Assembly (NCBI RefSeq): GCF_041240605.1
Contig: NZ_CP162487.1
Span: forward strand, 1,495,001-1,559,000
DNA: 64,000 nucleotides
Direction of reading: 5' to 3'
Source: Xanthomonas sp. DAR 80977
GTDB taxonomy: Bacteria; Pseudomonadota; Gammaproteobacteria; Xanthomonadales; Xanthomonadaceae
Positions 28,225-36,786 of this stretch are shown one piece after another (position 1 is the first letter of the stretch; each line of letters opens with the position of its first letter). A model generated the notes under the pieces. It saw nothing but the letters and a program-made list of their open reading frames with translations. It was not told the origin of the DNA and searched no databases. The translations under genes and the position numbers were made by a program.

Positions 28225-29274
28225 ATGCACGAACGCCGCCATTTCCTTAAGACCGCCGCCTTCGGCGCCCTCGCCACCGGCCTGGCCTCTGTGCTGCCGC
28301 GTGCACGGGCGGCCACCAGCAACGGCGTCGCACCGCTGCCGCGTGGCGCGGCGCGGGTGATCTCGACCTGGGACTTCGGCATCGCGGCGAATCAGGCGGC
28401 GTGGCAGGTGCTGTCGCGCGGGGGCGTGGCGCTGGACGCGGTGGAGGCCGGGGTGAAGGTGCCGGAGGCCGACCCGAACAATCCCACCGTCGGACTCGGC
28501 GGCTATCCCGATCGCGATGGGCGGGTCACGCTGGATGCCTGCATCATGGACCACACCGGCGGCTGCGGGTCGGTGGCGGCGCTGGAGGACATCGTGCATG
28601 CGATCTCGGTGGCGCGGCGGGTGATGGAGAAGACGCCGCACGTGATGCTGGTCGGCGACGGCGCGCTCCAGTTCGCGCTGGCGCAGGGCTTCGAGCGCAC
28701 CAAGCTGCTGACGCCGTCGTCGGAGAAGGCGTGGAAGGAGTGGCTGAAGACCTCCGAGTACAAGCCGGAAGCGAACATCGAGAACCGCGCCTACCAGAAG
28801 GGCACGCTGCCCGGCGGCAAGGACAACCACGACACCATCGGCATGCTGGCGCTGGACGCGCACGGCAATCTGTCCGGGGCGTGTACCACCAGCGGCATGG
28901 CGTGGAAGATGCACGGCCGGGTCGGCGACAGTCCGATCATCGGCGCGGGCCTGTACGTGGACAACGAGGTCGGTGGTGCGACCTCCACCGGCGTCGGCGA
29001 GGAGGTCATCCGCAATGTCGGCAGTTTCGCGGTGGTGGAGATGATGCGCCAGGGCAAGAGTCCGGCCGAGGCCTGCCGCGAGGTGGTGATGCGCATCGTA
29101 AGACGCAAGCCGCAGCTGACCCGCGACCTGCAGGTCGGCTTCCTGGCGATGAACAAGCGCGGCGAGGTCGGCGCGTTCGCGATCCAGCCCGGTTTCAGCT
29201 ACGCGGTCTGCGATGCGCAGCAGCAGGATCTGTTGCTGCCCGGGCAGAGCCATTTCGCGAAGCCGGCCGCATGA
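28225..29274 (+). CDS. N4-(beta-N-acetylglucosaminyl)-L-asparaginase family, Ntn hydrolase
   Basis: A 349-residue glycosylasparaginase/isoaspartyl peptidase-family precursor. A Tat-type signal is present (MHERRHFLKTAAFGALATGL, twin Arg). The autocleavage site is before Thr204 in KDNHDTIGMLALDAHGNLSG, giving alpha and beta chains. CTTSGMAWKMHGRVGDSPIIG and VGGATSTGVGEEVIRNVG are typical beta-chain motifs. It would cleave the Asn-GlcNAc link of glycopeptides in the periplasm. Its TGA overlaps the cutC ATG. The nearby sialidase-like and decayed fucosidase genes suggest a glycan-degradation neighbourhood, though the link is loose. Confidence 0.9.
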   Translation: MHERRHFLKTAAFGALATGLASVLPRARAATSNGVAPLPRGAARVISTWDFGIAANQAAWQVLSRGGVALDAVEAGVKVPEADPNNPTVGLGGYPDRDGRVTLDACIMDHTGGCGSVAALEDIVHAISVARRVMEKTPHVMLVGDGALQFALAQGFERTKLLTPSSEKAWKEWLKTSEYKPEANIENRAYQKGTLPGGKDNHDTIGMLALDAHGNLSGACTTSGMAWKMHGRVGDSPIIGAGLYVDNEVGGATSTGVGEEVIRNVGSFAVVEMMRQGKSPAEACREVVMRIVRRKPQLTRDLQVGFLAMNKRGEVGAFAIQPGFSYAVCDAQQQDLLLPGQSHFAKPAA

Positions 29275-30008
29275 GCCAGGTCGTGCGGATGGGCTTGGAA
29301 GTGGCGGCCGATTCGATCGGGTCGGCGCTGGCGGCGCAGGCCGGCGGGGCGATGCGGGTGGAGCTGTGCGGCGGCCTGGACGGTGGCGGGCTGACGCCGT
29401 CGTTCGGCACGCTGGCGGTGTTGCGCGATCGCCTGACCATTCCGCTGTACGTGCTGATCCGCCCGCGGGTCGGCGATTTCGTGTTCGACGCGGCGGACGT
29501 GGAGGCGATGCGCCGCGACGTGGAGCAGTGCGTGCGGCTGGGCTGCGACGGGGTGGTGCTGGGCGCGCTGGATCCGGCGGGCGAGGTCGATATGGACACG
29601 ATGCGGGTGCTGATCGCGGCGGCCGGATCGCTCGGCGTCACTTTCCACCGCGCCATCGATGTCAGCGCCGATCCGCGGCGTGCGTTGGAGGATGCGATCG
29701 CGCTGGGGTGCGAGCGGGTGCTGACCTCCGGCGCGCGCGAGACCGCGGAGGAGGGCGCGGCGTTGATCGCCGAGTTGGTCCAGCAGGCGGGGACGCGCTT
29801 GAGCGTAATGCCGGGGTCGGGAGTTTCCGATACCAATCTGGCGCGGTTGCGTGCACTGACCGGTGCGCGCGAGTTCCATGGATCGGCGCGCGGACCGCTG
29901 GCGTCGCGGGCGTTGGCGCCGCATCCGCATGTGCGCAGCCTGGGCGGGGATCGCATGCAGACCGATGAGGCGCGGGTGCGGCGGATGGTGGCGTTGTTGG
30001 CGGAGTAG
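29271..30008 (+). CDS. cutC: Copper homeostasis protein CutC
   Basis: A 245-residue TIM-barrel protein of the CutC family (VELCGGLDGGGLTPSFG, PLYVLIRPRVGDFVF, GCDGVVLGALDPAGEVD, VTFHRAIDVSADP, LTSGARETAEEG, VMPGSGVSDTNL). CutC was first linked to copper tolerance, but its biochemical role is unsettled. It is translationally coupled to the asparaginase gene by an ATGA overlap. The pairing is a bare operon observation and does not by itself explain function. Confidence 0.92.
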   Translation: MSQVVRMGLEVAADSIGSALAAQAGGAMRVELCGGLDGGGLTPSFGTLAVLRDRLTIPLYVLIRPRVGDFVFDAADVEAMRRDVEQCVRLGCDGVVLGALDPAGEVDMDTMRVLIAAAGSLGVTFHRAIDVSADPRRALEDAIALGCERVLTSGARETAEEGAALIAELVQQAGTRLSVMPGSGVSDTNLARLRALTGAREFHGSARGPLASRALAPHPHVRSLGGDRMQTDEARVRRMVALLAE

Positions 30009-30470
30009 TGGGGGCGGTGGTTTGGGGGTGGGGAGTGTTTGCCCGGGGAGCTTCAGCTTCGACAGAACTCCAAGTCGGTATGGTGACGGGCTCCGTTCGT
30101 CGCGACTGAAGTCGCTCCCACAGGGGCTTGCGGCCAGCCGCTGGGGCGTTGTAGGAGGGACTTCAGCCCCGACGGTTGCCGAAGTCCGCCATCGTGTCGT
30201 TGTCCGTGTCGCGGTTGAAACCGCTCCTGCAGGGAGGCTTGCGATGGGCTGGCTGGGTGCGCTGTAGGGGGGCTTCAGCCCCGACGGTTGCCGAAGCCAG
30301 CCATCGTGTCGTTGTCCGTGTCGCGGTTGAAACCGCTCCTACAGGGAGGCTTGCGATGGATTGGCTGGGTGCACTGTGGGAGGGGCTTCAGCCCCGACGG
30401 CTGCCGAAGCCTGCCATCGCGTCGTTGTCGGTGTCGCGGTTGAAACCGCTCCTACAACGGCAGCCGTGCT
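30009..30470. repeat. Tandem ~112-bp intergenic repeat of the CTTCAGCCCCGAC type
   Basis: The landmark CTTCAGCCCCGACGG recurs at 30161, 30273 and 30386, so the unit is 112-113 bp. Each unit pairs CTTCAGCCCCGAC with the imperfect inverse GTCGCGGTTGAAACCGCTCC, able to form hairpins. A related solo copy lies at 30100-30140. Shorter relatives are at about 40815-40840 and 44240-44275. No gene is supported here. Confidence 0.8.
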
Positions 30471-30558
30471 GCACTGGTTGACATCTGCGGCGTTTGATTC
30501 GGCATGCGTGTCCGGCGCGAATGCCGCATGGCGCCGCATCGGGTGCCGGCGCGCGGTT

Positions 30559-31647
30559 TCACTCCTTGCCGGCAGGCGTCGCGTCAGCGCGCAGCCGCTT
30601 CGGGTCCAGTGCCACGTGTTTGATGCGGGTGCGTTTCCAGGTGTAGCTGATGTGCACCAGGCCATCGCGGGTCTGGATCACGGCCGGATACGAGAATTCG
30701 TCCTTGGCGCTGTCTTCCAGGGTCAGTACGCGGGTCCAGTGGATGCCGTCGTCGGACAGCGCCACCGCCAGGGTGCCGCGGCCGTCCCACCAGTCCTTGC
30801 CGGCTTCGGTGGGGTTGTAGACCAGCAGCGAGCGGCCGTCGGCCAGCACCACCGCGTCGGTGCCGGAATTGGGGTTGGCCAGGTCGAGCAGGGTCATCGG
30901 TTCCCAGCTGCGGCCGTGGTCGCGCGACCAGGTGCTGAACACGTGGTTCTGCTGGCTGCGGCCGATCGCCTGTACGCTGCCGTCGCTGTGCACCAGCACG
31001 CTGGGCTGGATCGCGCCGATCCGCTTCGGGTCGTTCAGCGCCGGGCCGCGGGTCCAGTGCGCGCCGTCGTCGTCGGACCACTCCATGTGCGCGACCCAGC
31101 CGGCGTCCTCGCTGCTGCTGGGGCTGAGGATGCGGCCGTCGGCCAGTTGCACCGGCTTGTTCTTGATCGGGCCGAGGATGCCGTCGGGCAGGCGCTCGGG
31201 CGCTGACCAGTGCACACCGCCATCGCGGGAGGTGGCCTGCATGCCCCACCAGCGCTTCGGGTCCGGGCCGACCTTGTAGAACAGCCGCAACGGCCCGTGC
31301 GCCGGCTGGAACAGCACCGGGTTCCATGCCGGCAGCGGCGTGCCCTGCGGCTGCGCGCCGTCGGCCACGCGCTGCGCCGGCTGCCAGCCCTGCGCGTCGC
31401 GCCGCGCGAGCCAGATGCCGACGTCGTCGGCGCCCTCGTGGCGGCCGCCGAACCAGGCGGCGAGCAGCCCATCGCGGGTTTCCAGCAGGGTCGAGGCGTG
31501 GCACTGCGCGGTCGGCGCGTCGGCGTTGACGAATTCGCTGTAGACGACCGGCGACGGCAGGCCGGGGGCCGGCGCGGTCGGCGCAGGGGCGGCGATCGCG
31601 CGCACGGCGAACAGCGACAGCAGGGGGAGTAGGGAGGGGCGCATCAT
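30559..31647 (-). CDS. Exported sialidase-like BNR-repeat protein
   Basis: A 362-residue protein with a signal peptide (MMRPSLLPLLSLFAVRAIAA). It has a six-bladed propeller with at least four Asp-box motifs: SRDGGVHW, SDDDGAHW, SRDHGRSW and LSDDGIHW. WFGGRHEGADDVGIW near residue 65 and QPSVLVHSDGSVQAIGR are typical of the sialidase-like (exo-alpha-sialidase/BNR) family. The exact substrate cannot be read; many such enzymes act on other sugars than sialic acid. It is divergent from the decayed fucosidase gene. Confidence 0.8.
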   Translation of the reverse strand: MMRPSLLPLLSLFAVRAIAAPAPTAPAPGLPSPVVYSEFVNADAPTAQCHASTLLETRDGLLAAWFGGRHEGADDVGIWLARRDAQGWQPAQRVADGAQPQGTPLPAWNPVLFQPAHGPLRLFYKVGPDPKRWWGMQATSRDGGVHWSAPERLPDGILGPIKNKPVQLADGRILSPSSSEDAGWVAHMEWSDDDGAHWTRGPALNDPKRIGAIQPSVLVHSDGSVQAIGRSQQNHVFSTWSRDHGRSWEPMTLLDLANPNSGTDAVVLADGRSLLVYNPTEAGKDWWDGRGTLAVALSDDGIHWTRVLTLEDSAKDEFSYPAVIQTRDGLVHISYTWKRTRIKHVALDPKRLRADATPAGKE

Positions 31648-31809
31648 GGTGGTCCGGTCCTGTGCCGGTTCGGGGGATACCTATTTATCATCAATTAAAT
31701 ACCATATGCGGGCCGTGCCGGAAGCGTACGGCTGTCCCGACTGCGGGAACCTGCGATGCCGAACCGCCCCCTCTCCCTGTCCGATCCGCTGGCTGGCCGC
31801 TCCTGGCAC

Positions 31810-32480
31810 GATCGCGCTGACCGTGCCGCATGCGCTGGCGGACAGCGTTCCCGAGGTGAAACCGTCGCCGCGGCAGGTCGCCCGGCAGGATCTGGAATTC
31901 GGCGTGATCGTGCATTTTGGCACCAATACCTTTCTGGACCGCGAGTGGGGCAACGGCATCGCCAGCCCGAAGGTGTTCAACACGGGCCAGTGGATCCCGC
32001 GCACTGGGCGCGCGCCTCCAAGGCGGCCGGCGGCAAGTCTCTGCTCCTGGTCGCCAAGCACCACGGCGGCTTCTCGCTGTACCCATCGCCGAGAACGGGT
32101 AGTCGGTGAAGAAAAGCCTGTGGCTGGTCGGCCAGGGCGACCTGGTGAAGACGAACAGTGAGGCGGTGCTCAAGGAAAGCATGGACCTGGGCATCTCCCT
32201 GTCGCCGTGGGACCGCCGTGAACCCGAGTACGCCGACTTCATGGCCTACGCGAGCACTGCGTCTCGCAGCGGATCGAACCGGCCTCGCACTATGGCCCGC
32301 TGACCGAGCGGCAGCTGGACGGCGCCGGCAGCGCCGGGCATGTCTACAACTTCGACAAGGACGTGGAAGAGTTGCGGGCCTGTCGGGCCAACGCGATGGT
32401 CTTCGCCGACACCGCCCTGTTCGAATATGGCGACTCCCGCGCCGACGCGGCGCATATCGCGAGTTCCAGCTGTGCAATGT
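31810..32480 (+). pseudogene. Decayed GH29 alpha-L-fucosidase gene
   Basis: GH29-like segments occur in order but in three different frames. First comes PSPRQVARQDLEFGVIVHFG through TNTFLDREWGNG. Next comes WARASKAAGGKSLLLVAKHH with GGFSLYPS. Then come KKSLWLVGQGDLVKTNSEAV with LKESMDLGISLSPWDRREPE, and GPLTERQLDGAGSAG. At least three frameshifts are needed, parts are missing, and nothing matches the C-terminal half of the family. The gene is therefore dead. It lies beside the sialidase-like gene, so a small glycan-degradation locus has partly eroded. Confidence 0.8.
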
Positions 32481-32688
32481 GGGCGCCGCCGCTGCGCGTT
32501 GAACCGCCACGCCCGCCACACGCACAGGCCGCACCCAACAGACGACCGGGCGCGTCCCTTCTTTCACAGGGCGGCGGATGCCGCGTTTAGGACAAGGTCG
32601 CCGAGCACGCGCGTCGCACGTCGCACGCTGCGTGGACCGATGGGGGGAGACGACGCGGCGGCGCCGCGTTCCCGAACGGAGCAACGCC

Positions 32689-32895
32689 ATGGCCGATGCC
32701 ACAGCGAGAAAAAAATCCCATGCCCGCTCGGCCTGGACGCGGCGCAGGGTCGTGCGGCGCGCGCGCCTGCGCCAGGCATGGTACGTGGCCCTGGCGTGCA
32801 TCGCGGTCGTACTGGCGCCAGCGTGGGATGCGCGCGCGCAGGCATTGCCGGCCATGGCCGATACTTGCGCCGTGCCGCTGCAGACGTGGCGCTGA
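32689..32895 (+). CDS. Small basic protein with one membrane or signal helix, unknown
   Basis: Encodes 68 residues: a very basic N-terminus (ARKKSHARSAWTRRRVVRRA) followed by WYVALACIAVVLAPAWDARA, which could be a signal peptide with cleavage after AQA or a membrane anchor. A GGAG-like RBS (CGGAGCAACGCC) precedes the ATG. No family is recognised. It lies between the dead fucosidase gene and the reb-locus genes. Confidence 0.4.
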   Translation: MADATARKKSHARSAWTRRRVVRRARLRQAWYVALACIAVVLAPAWDARAQALPAMADTCAVPLQTWR

Positions 32896-33085
32896 TGGCC
32901 GGCGCAAGCGGCTGAGCGCACGCCGCTGCCGCCGCTGCGATGCGGCGGTACCATCGGCTGGTCGCTGGTCGCTGGCCGCGGCCGGAGCCTGCCGTTGCGC
33001 GGCGGCGCCGACTCGAACGGCGGTGCAGACGCTGCCACCCCGCGCGGATGCCGCCTGCCGTCGTCTTCTTGCCAAAGGAATCGCC

Positions 33086-35515
33086 ATGGCCCATGCCACG
33101 TTCGCCGAACCGACCCCGCCTGCCCGCTACGTCTTCGATTTCCACAGCGACTTCAGCGCCATCCTGCCGACGCAGCGCAGGCATCCCGACGATGCCGCGC
33201 CATCGCTGGCGCGGCTGCTGGCGCAGCGCTTCTACGCCGACGATGCGCAGGCATCGGCCAAGGGCGAGCTGTTGCTGTTCGACTATGCGTTGTCGCTGAT
33301 GATCGACCCGGCCAGCAATCCGTTCGTGCGCCTGCTGCGCAAGGCCAATCGGGCCGAGTACGAACCCGCCGAATGCGTGGCGGAGAACCTGTACATCGCC
33401 TGCCAGGCGATGGCGGCGGACGCGGGCTACGCAGCGCAAGCGTCGGCGCTGCCGCCGCAGTCGCCGGCGTTGTATGCGCTGGTGGGCCGCGAGATCGTCG
33501 CGCCGGCGCTCGCGTCCGCGTCCGCGCCCGATGCCCGCTTGCGCGCATCGGTACGCTACTTCAACGACGCGCTCTACAGTGCCAGCAGGCACGCACCGTC
33601 CGACGACGCCTGCGTGCTGCGTCGCCATTTCGTGCAGCGGCTGTGCCAGGGCGATCCGGCCAGTTACGCCGGCTGGAGCGAGGCCCAGAAAGCCGGCTAC
33701 CGGCAATGGGCGATGGCGACGTTCGACGCCCTGCGCGAAGACGGCGTGCTGCTGGCCCAGAGCGTCGCCACCGCGGAACAGATCCGGCCGCTGGCCAAAT
33801 TCGCCCAGCACTACAACGCGCGCTACGGCACCGACTATCGGCTGCTGGTGCACACGCCGCAGCGCGGCCTGCCTGCCGGCGCGCTGACGACCTACCTGGC
33901 GGACAAGGTCGAGCCGCTGTTGGCCGGACAGGGCGAGGGCTATGCGAGCATCGTCGGGCTGGCCATGTCCGGCACGCAGAACAAGGCCAGCGACTACGCT
34001 GAACTGCTCGCGTGGCTGCAGGCCAAGGCCCCGGCGCTGCGCGGCAACTTCGGCGGCAGCGATGGCGCGCGTGCGCTGCGCGCGATCGTGCGCATCGATT
34101 GCGCCGAGGGCAGTGGCGTCGGGGCGGAGAACCGCTCGCTCATCGGCGGCTGCATCCAGCAGGCGGGCGAGCCCGACCCGGCGTTCCATGCGGCGCTGTC
34201 CGCGCGCGTGCGCGACGCCTGGAGCGCGGCGCAGGCCACGCAAGAGCAGGCGTCCCCCGGCATCGCCACGCCGCGGGGACTGTTCGAAGCCGTGTTCGGG
34301 CATACCGCGTTCGCGCATGCCGGGATCGAATTGCGTCGCTTCGACATCGATGCGCCGCTGTCGCGCGCGTGTGCCGGTGCACGCGCCAAGCGCAACGCGA
34401 TGGCGCTGGTCGAGGCGCTGGACCAGCCATCGGCGACGCCCGCCACCGATCGCTACCACGCCTTGGCACTGGGCAATCCGGTGTACGCCTTCCGCGTCGG
34501 CCACGACCACCACCATCGCAGCTACCTGATGTCGCGCTATCCATGGCTGGCCTTCGACACCACGCTGGGGGGCGACGCGATCGCCGGCGCATCGGCGCTG
34601 TTGCAGCCGGCGCAGGACAACCGGCTCGATCGCGGCGACCGCCGTCCGCGCAACGACGTCGAGAGCGATGTGCTCGACGTGGTCGGCGATGCGGTGCTGG
34701 GCGCGAAGGCGCAGGGCTTGAGCCAGGCGAAGGTCGCCAAGTTCGTCGAGCTCGCCTGGGCGGACGCCCTGGCCGCGACGCTGCAGCAGCACCGGGCCTT
34801 CCTGCAGCAGCAGCTGACCGATGCGCTGGCGCCGATCCACGATCCGGCGCAGGACGATGTCCTGTTCGATCTCTATTGCAAGCTGGTCCTGTACTGCGCC
34901 GGGGACAAGCCTGCCGCTGCCTTGCGCTACCAGGCGCTGGTGCGCGCGTTCCTGCCCTTCCAGAACTGGCGCTCCTGCCTGCTTGGCAGCGATGGCCAGG
35001 GCGTGTCGGGGACGACTGCGCAGCATGGCTATCTGCGCATGCAGGCGCTGCTGATCCACACGCTGCGGCCGGACGACCACGGCGTGGTGCAGGAGGAAGC
35101 GCTGAACGCGGTGGCGGCGCTGTTGCGCAAGCTCGCGCTGGGCTATTGGAAGGCGACGATCGGCCAGCCCGGTATCCTGCAGAACGAGGCCGATCCGCCG
35201 CACCACGCAGCGTCGGCGGGCGTTGGCGGTCCAGCCGCCGGTGGCGACGAGGCGAAGTCTGTGGCCAGTCGAGCCGCGACATCCGATGGAACGGGAACGG
35301 CGATGGACGGGAGCGACGAGGACCGGCGGCAAGCGCCATCGACCCCGCTGACCACCGCAACGGACCTGTCGCAGGCAGACGCCGCGGCGCAAGGCCCTGT
35401 GCTGCCGGAACCTGCGCCTGAGCGACCGGCGCAGTCCGAGCTGGACGAACGGCTGCGTGCGCTGAGCGATCCCAAGCAGCTCGAAGCCTTGATCAAGCTG
35501 CTGAAAATGCACTGA
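33086..35515 (+). CDS. Large protein of unknown function at the head of the reb locus
   Basis: An 809-residue protein with RBS AAAGGAA. No signal peptide or membrane helix is visible, so it is probably cytoplasmic. The N-terminus FDFHSDFSAILPTQRRHPDD, a His cluster near residue 475 (GHDHHHRSYLMSRYPWLAFD) and a helix-rich middle stand out. The last ~100 residues are Ala/Asp/Thr-rich and end in an amphipathic helix (LSDPKQLEALIKLLKMH). I recognise no family. A strong terminator follows immediately, so it forms its own transcript, while direction and neighbourhood tie it to the R-body genes. It could be an accessory, assembly or cargo factor, but that is inference. Confidence 0.75.
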   Translation: MAHATFAEPTPPARYVFDFHSDFSAILPTQRRHPDDAAPSLARLLAQRFYADDAQASAKGELLLFDYALSLMIDPASNPFVRLLRKANRAEYEPAECVAENLYIACQAMAADAGYAAQASALPPQSPALYALVGREIVAPALASASAPDARLRASVRYFNDALYSASRHAPSDDACVLRRHFVQRLCQGDPASYAGWSEAQKAGYRQWAMATFDALREDGVLLAQSVATAEQIRPLAKFAQHYNARYGTDYRLLVHTPQRGLPAGALTTYLADKVEPLLAGQGEGYASIVGLAMSGTQNKASDYAELLAWLQAKAPALRGNFGGSDGARALRAIVRIDCAEGSGVGAENRSLIGGCIQQAGEPDPAFHAALSARVRDAWSAAQATQEQASPGIATPRGLFEAVFGHTAFAHAGIELRRFDIDAPLSRACAGARAKRNAMALVEALDQPSATPATDRYHALALGNPVYAFRVGHDHHHRSYLMSRYPWLAFDTTLGGDAIAGASALLQPAQDNRLDRGDRRPRNDVESDVLDVVGDAVLGAKAQGLSQAKVAKFVELAWADALAATLQQHRAFLQQQLTDALAPIHDPAQDDVLFDLYCKLVLYCAGDKPAAALRYQALVRAFLPFQNWRSCLLGSDGQGVSGTTAQHGYLRMQALLIHTLRPDDHGVVQEEALNAVAALLRKLALGYWKATIGQPGILQNEADPPHHAASAGVGGPAAGGDEAKSVASRAATSDGTGTAMDGSDEDRRQAPSTPLTTATDLSQADAAAQGPVLPEPAPERPAQSELDERLRALSDPKQLEALIKLLKMH

Positions 35516-35537
35516 GCCACGCCGGTGCGTTCCGGAG

Positions 35538-35577
35538 CGGGCCTGGCTGCATGCGCAGCGGGCCCGTTCTTTTTTGC
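35538..35577 (+). terminator. Intrinsic terminator after the 809-residue gene
   Basis: A hairpin with stem CGGGCC (35538-35543) and GGCCCG (35561-35566) is followed by TTCTTTTTT. It ends the transcript about 20 bp after the stop codon. Confidence 0.8.
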
Positions 35578-35761
35578 GTACGCGCGTAAAAAAGCCTTCC
35601 CCGCAGGACGCGCGCGTATGCATTCGTAGACAAAGCCATCCTGCATGCCGCCTGTGGCGCGCTCGGCCGCCGATGCCGCGTGGCGTTGTCACCCAGGGAA
35701 CAGCTATTGCCTGCAGGCCCCGCTGAGACTCGTTGCACAAGGGGCTTTCGGGAGTGTGCGG

Positions 35762-36325
35762 ATGGATGTGGCAACGGGGAAGGAGAATGGGGAAGCCGGC
35801 CGTTTCGCCAAGGCCGACGAGATGTTCACGCATGCATGGCGCAATGCCTTGCCGGATCTGCGCAGGCGTGCGTTGCGGCTGGCGAACGGACGCCTGGATG
35901 CGGCCGAGGACCTGATGTCGGATACCGCGGTGAAGGCGCTGCTGTTCATGCGCCGCTCGCCGGAGGCGATGACCGATCCGCAGGGATTCCTGTTCGTGGT
36001 GCTGCGCCACGTGTTCCTGGATGCGGTCAGGCGCCGCCGCGGCGGCGAGCCGCTGGACCGGCAGCACGAGGCTAAGGAAATGGACACGGTGGCCGATCAA
36101 GGGATGACCGCGTTGCAGCGCGCCGAACTGGACGATCAGATGGAGCGCGTGGTGGTCGCGGTGGCCGCGCTGACCCGCGAACAGCGGCGCCTGTTCGCCT
36201 ACCGCTTCGTCGAGGAGTTGCCGTACCCGGTGATCGCCAATCTGCTCAGCATCAACCAGCCGCTGGTGCGCAAGCGCGTGGAGCTGTTGCGCAAGCGCCT
36301 GCGCCACGCATTGGTGGCGGAGTGA
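35762..36325 (+). CDS. Sigma-70 family (ECF-type) RNA polymerase sigma factor
   Basis: A 187-residue sigma factor. Region 2 spans WRNALPDLRRRALRLANGRL through FVVLRHVFLDAVRRRR. Region 4 is a helix-turn-helix (LTREQRRLFAYRFVEELPYP then VIANLLSINQPLVRKRVELL). No region 1.1 or 3 is visible, as in ECF sigmas. The start MDVATGKENG is chosen because GGGAG lies just upstream; an upstream ATG at 35645 would extend into the intergenic region. No anti-sigma factor gene is adjacent. Its position directly before the first RebB-like gene suggests it drives the reb genes, comparable to the ECF sigma control reported for R-bodies in Pseudomonas aeruginosa. Confidence 0.85.
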   Translation: MDVATGKENGEAGRFAKADEMFTHAWRNALPDLRRRALRLANGRLDAAEDLMSDTAVKALLFMRRSPEAMTDPQGFLFVVLRHVFLDAVRRRRGGEPLDRQHEAKEMDTVADQGMTALQRAELDDQMERVVVAVAALTREQRRLFAYRFVEELPYPVIANLLSINQPLVRKRVELLRKRLRHALVAE

Positions 36326-36484
36326 GGGCGGCCGGCCAAGGCTTCACAAGCCGCCCACGGCGGCGTTTTCATTCAACGCCGGGCCGGCGCAGGCCGCGGC
36401 ATCGCGGGCGCTGCGGCTGACCCACGGCTCCGTCCGTGGCGACCGCGCCGCCTCCCGGCAGGCGACTTACGAAGGAACAGGTTC

Positions 36485-36718
36485 ATGGCAGACAACACGC
36501 TCGTCAATTCGCAGATCACCGATGCGGTCACCCAGACCAACGTCAAGGTGGTGGCCGAGGCGCCCGCCCAGGCGATCGCCTCGCTGTACCAGGTCTCCAG
36601 CCATTCCACCGGGCTGGCGTTGCAGAACGCGGTGCACAGCCAGCAGGCGCTCAACCAGGTCTCCAACGCGGTGGTGTCCAAGGCGGTGGCGCTGATCATG
36701 GCGATCGGCGAGAAGTGA
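36485..36718 (+). CDS. RebB-like R-body structural protein, short form
   Basis: A 77-residue member of the RebB family (killing trait). The core NSQITDAVTQTNVKVVAEAP is nearly the same as in the two longer RebB proteins further on (NDQITDAVTQSNVKVIGEAP), followed by ASLYQVSSHSTGLALQNAV. It stops shortly after the shared helix pair and lacks the C-terminal extension of the others. RebB proteins polymerise into R-body ribbons in the cytoplasm. The RBS GAAGGAACAGG is good. It lies 159 bp after the sigma factor gene and starts the reb run. Confidence 0.88.
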   Translation: MADNTLVNSQITDAVTQTNVKVVAEAPAQAIASLYQVSSHSTGLALQNAVHSQQALNQVSNAVVSKAVALIMAIGEK

Positions 36719-36786
36719 CGCGGCGCCGCGGTACGCGTAGCGCCGGGTGATGCCGCGGCGTCGATCCATCCTTCAGGAGATGTGGC

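Noticed and set aside
30140..30470. CRISPR-like array
   Set aside because: Units are 112-113 bp, identical throughout, without spacers.
32578..36307. Long antisense frame opposite the 809-residue gene and the sigma factor gene
   Set aside because: The product is low-complexity Arg/Ala/Gln-rich. The plus-strand genes have RBS sites, terminators and recognisable sigma-factor motifs.
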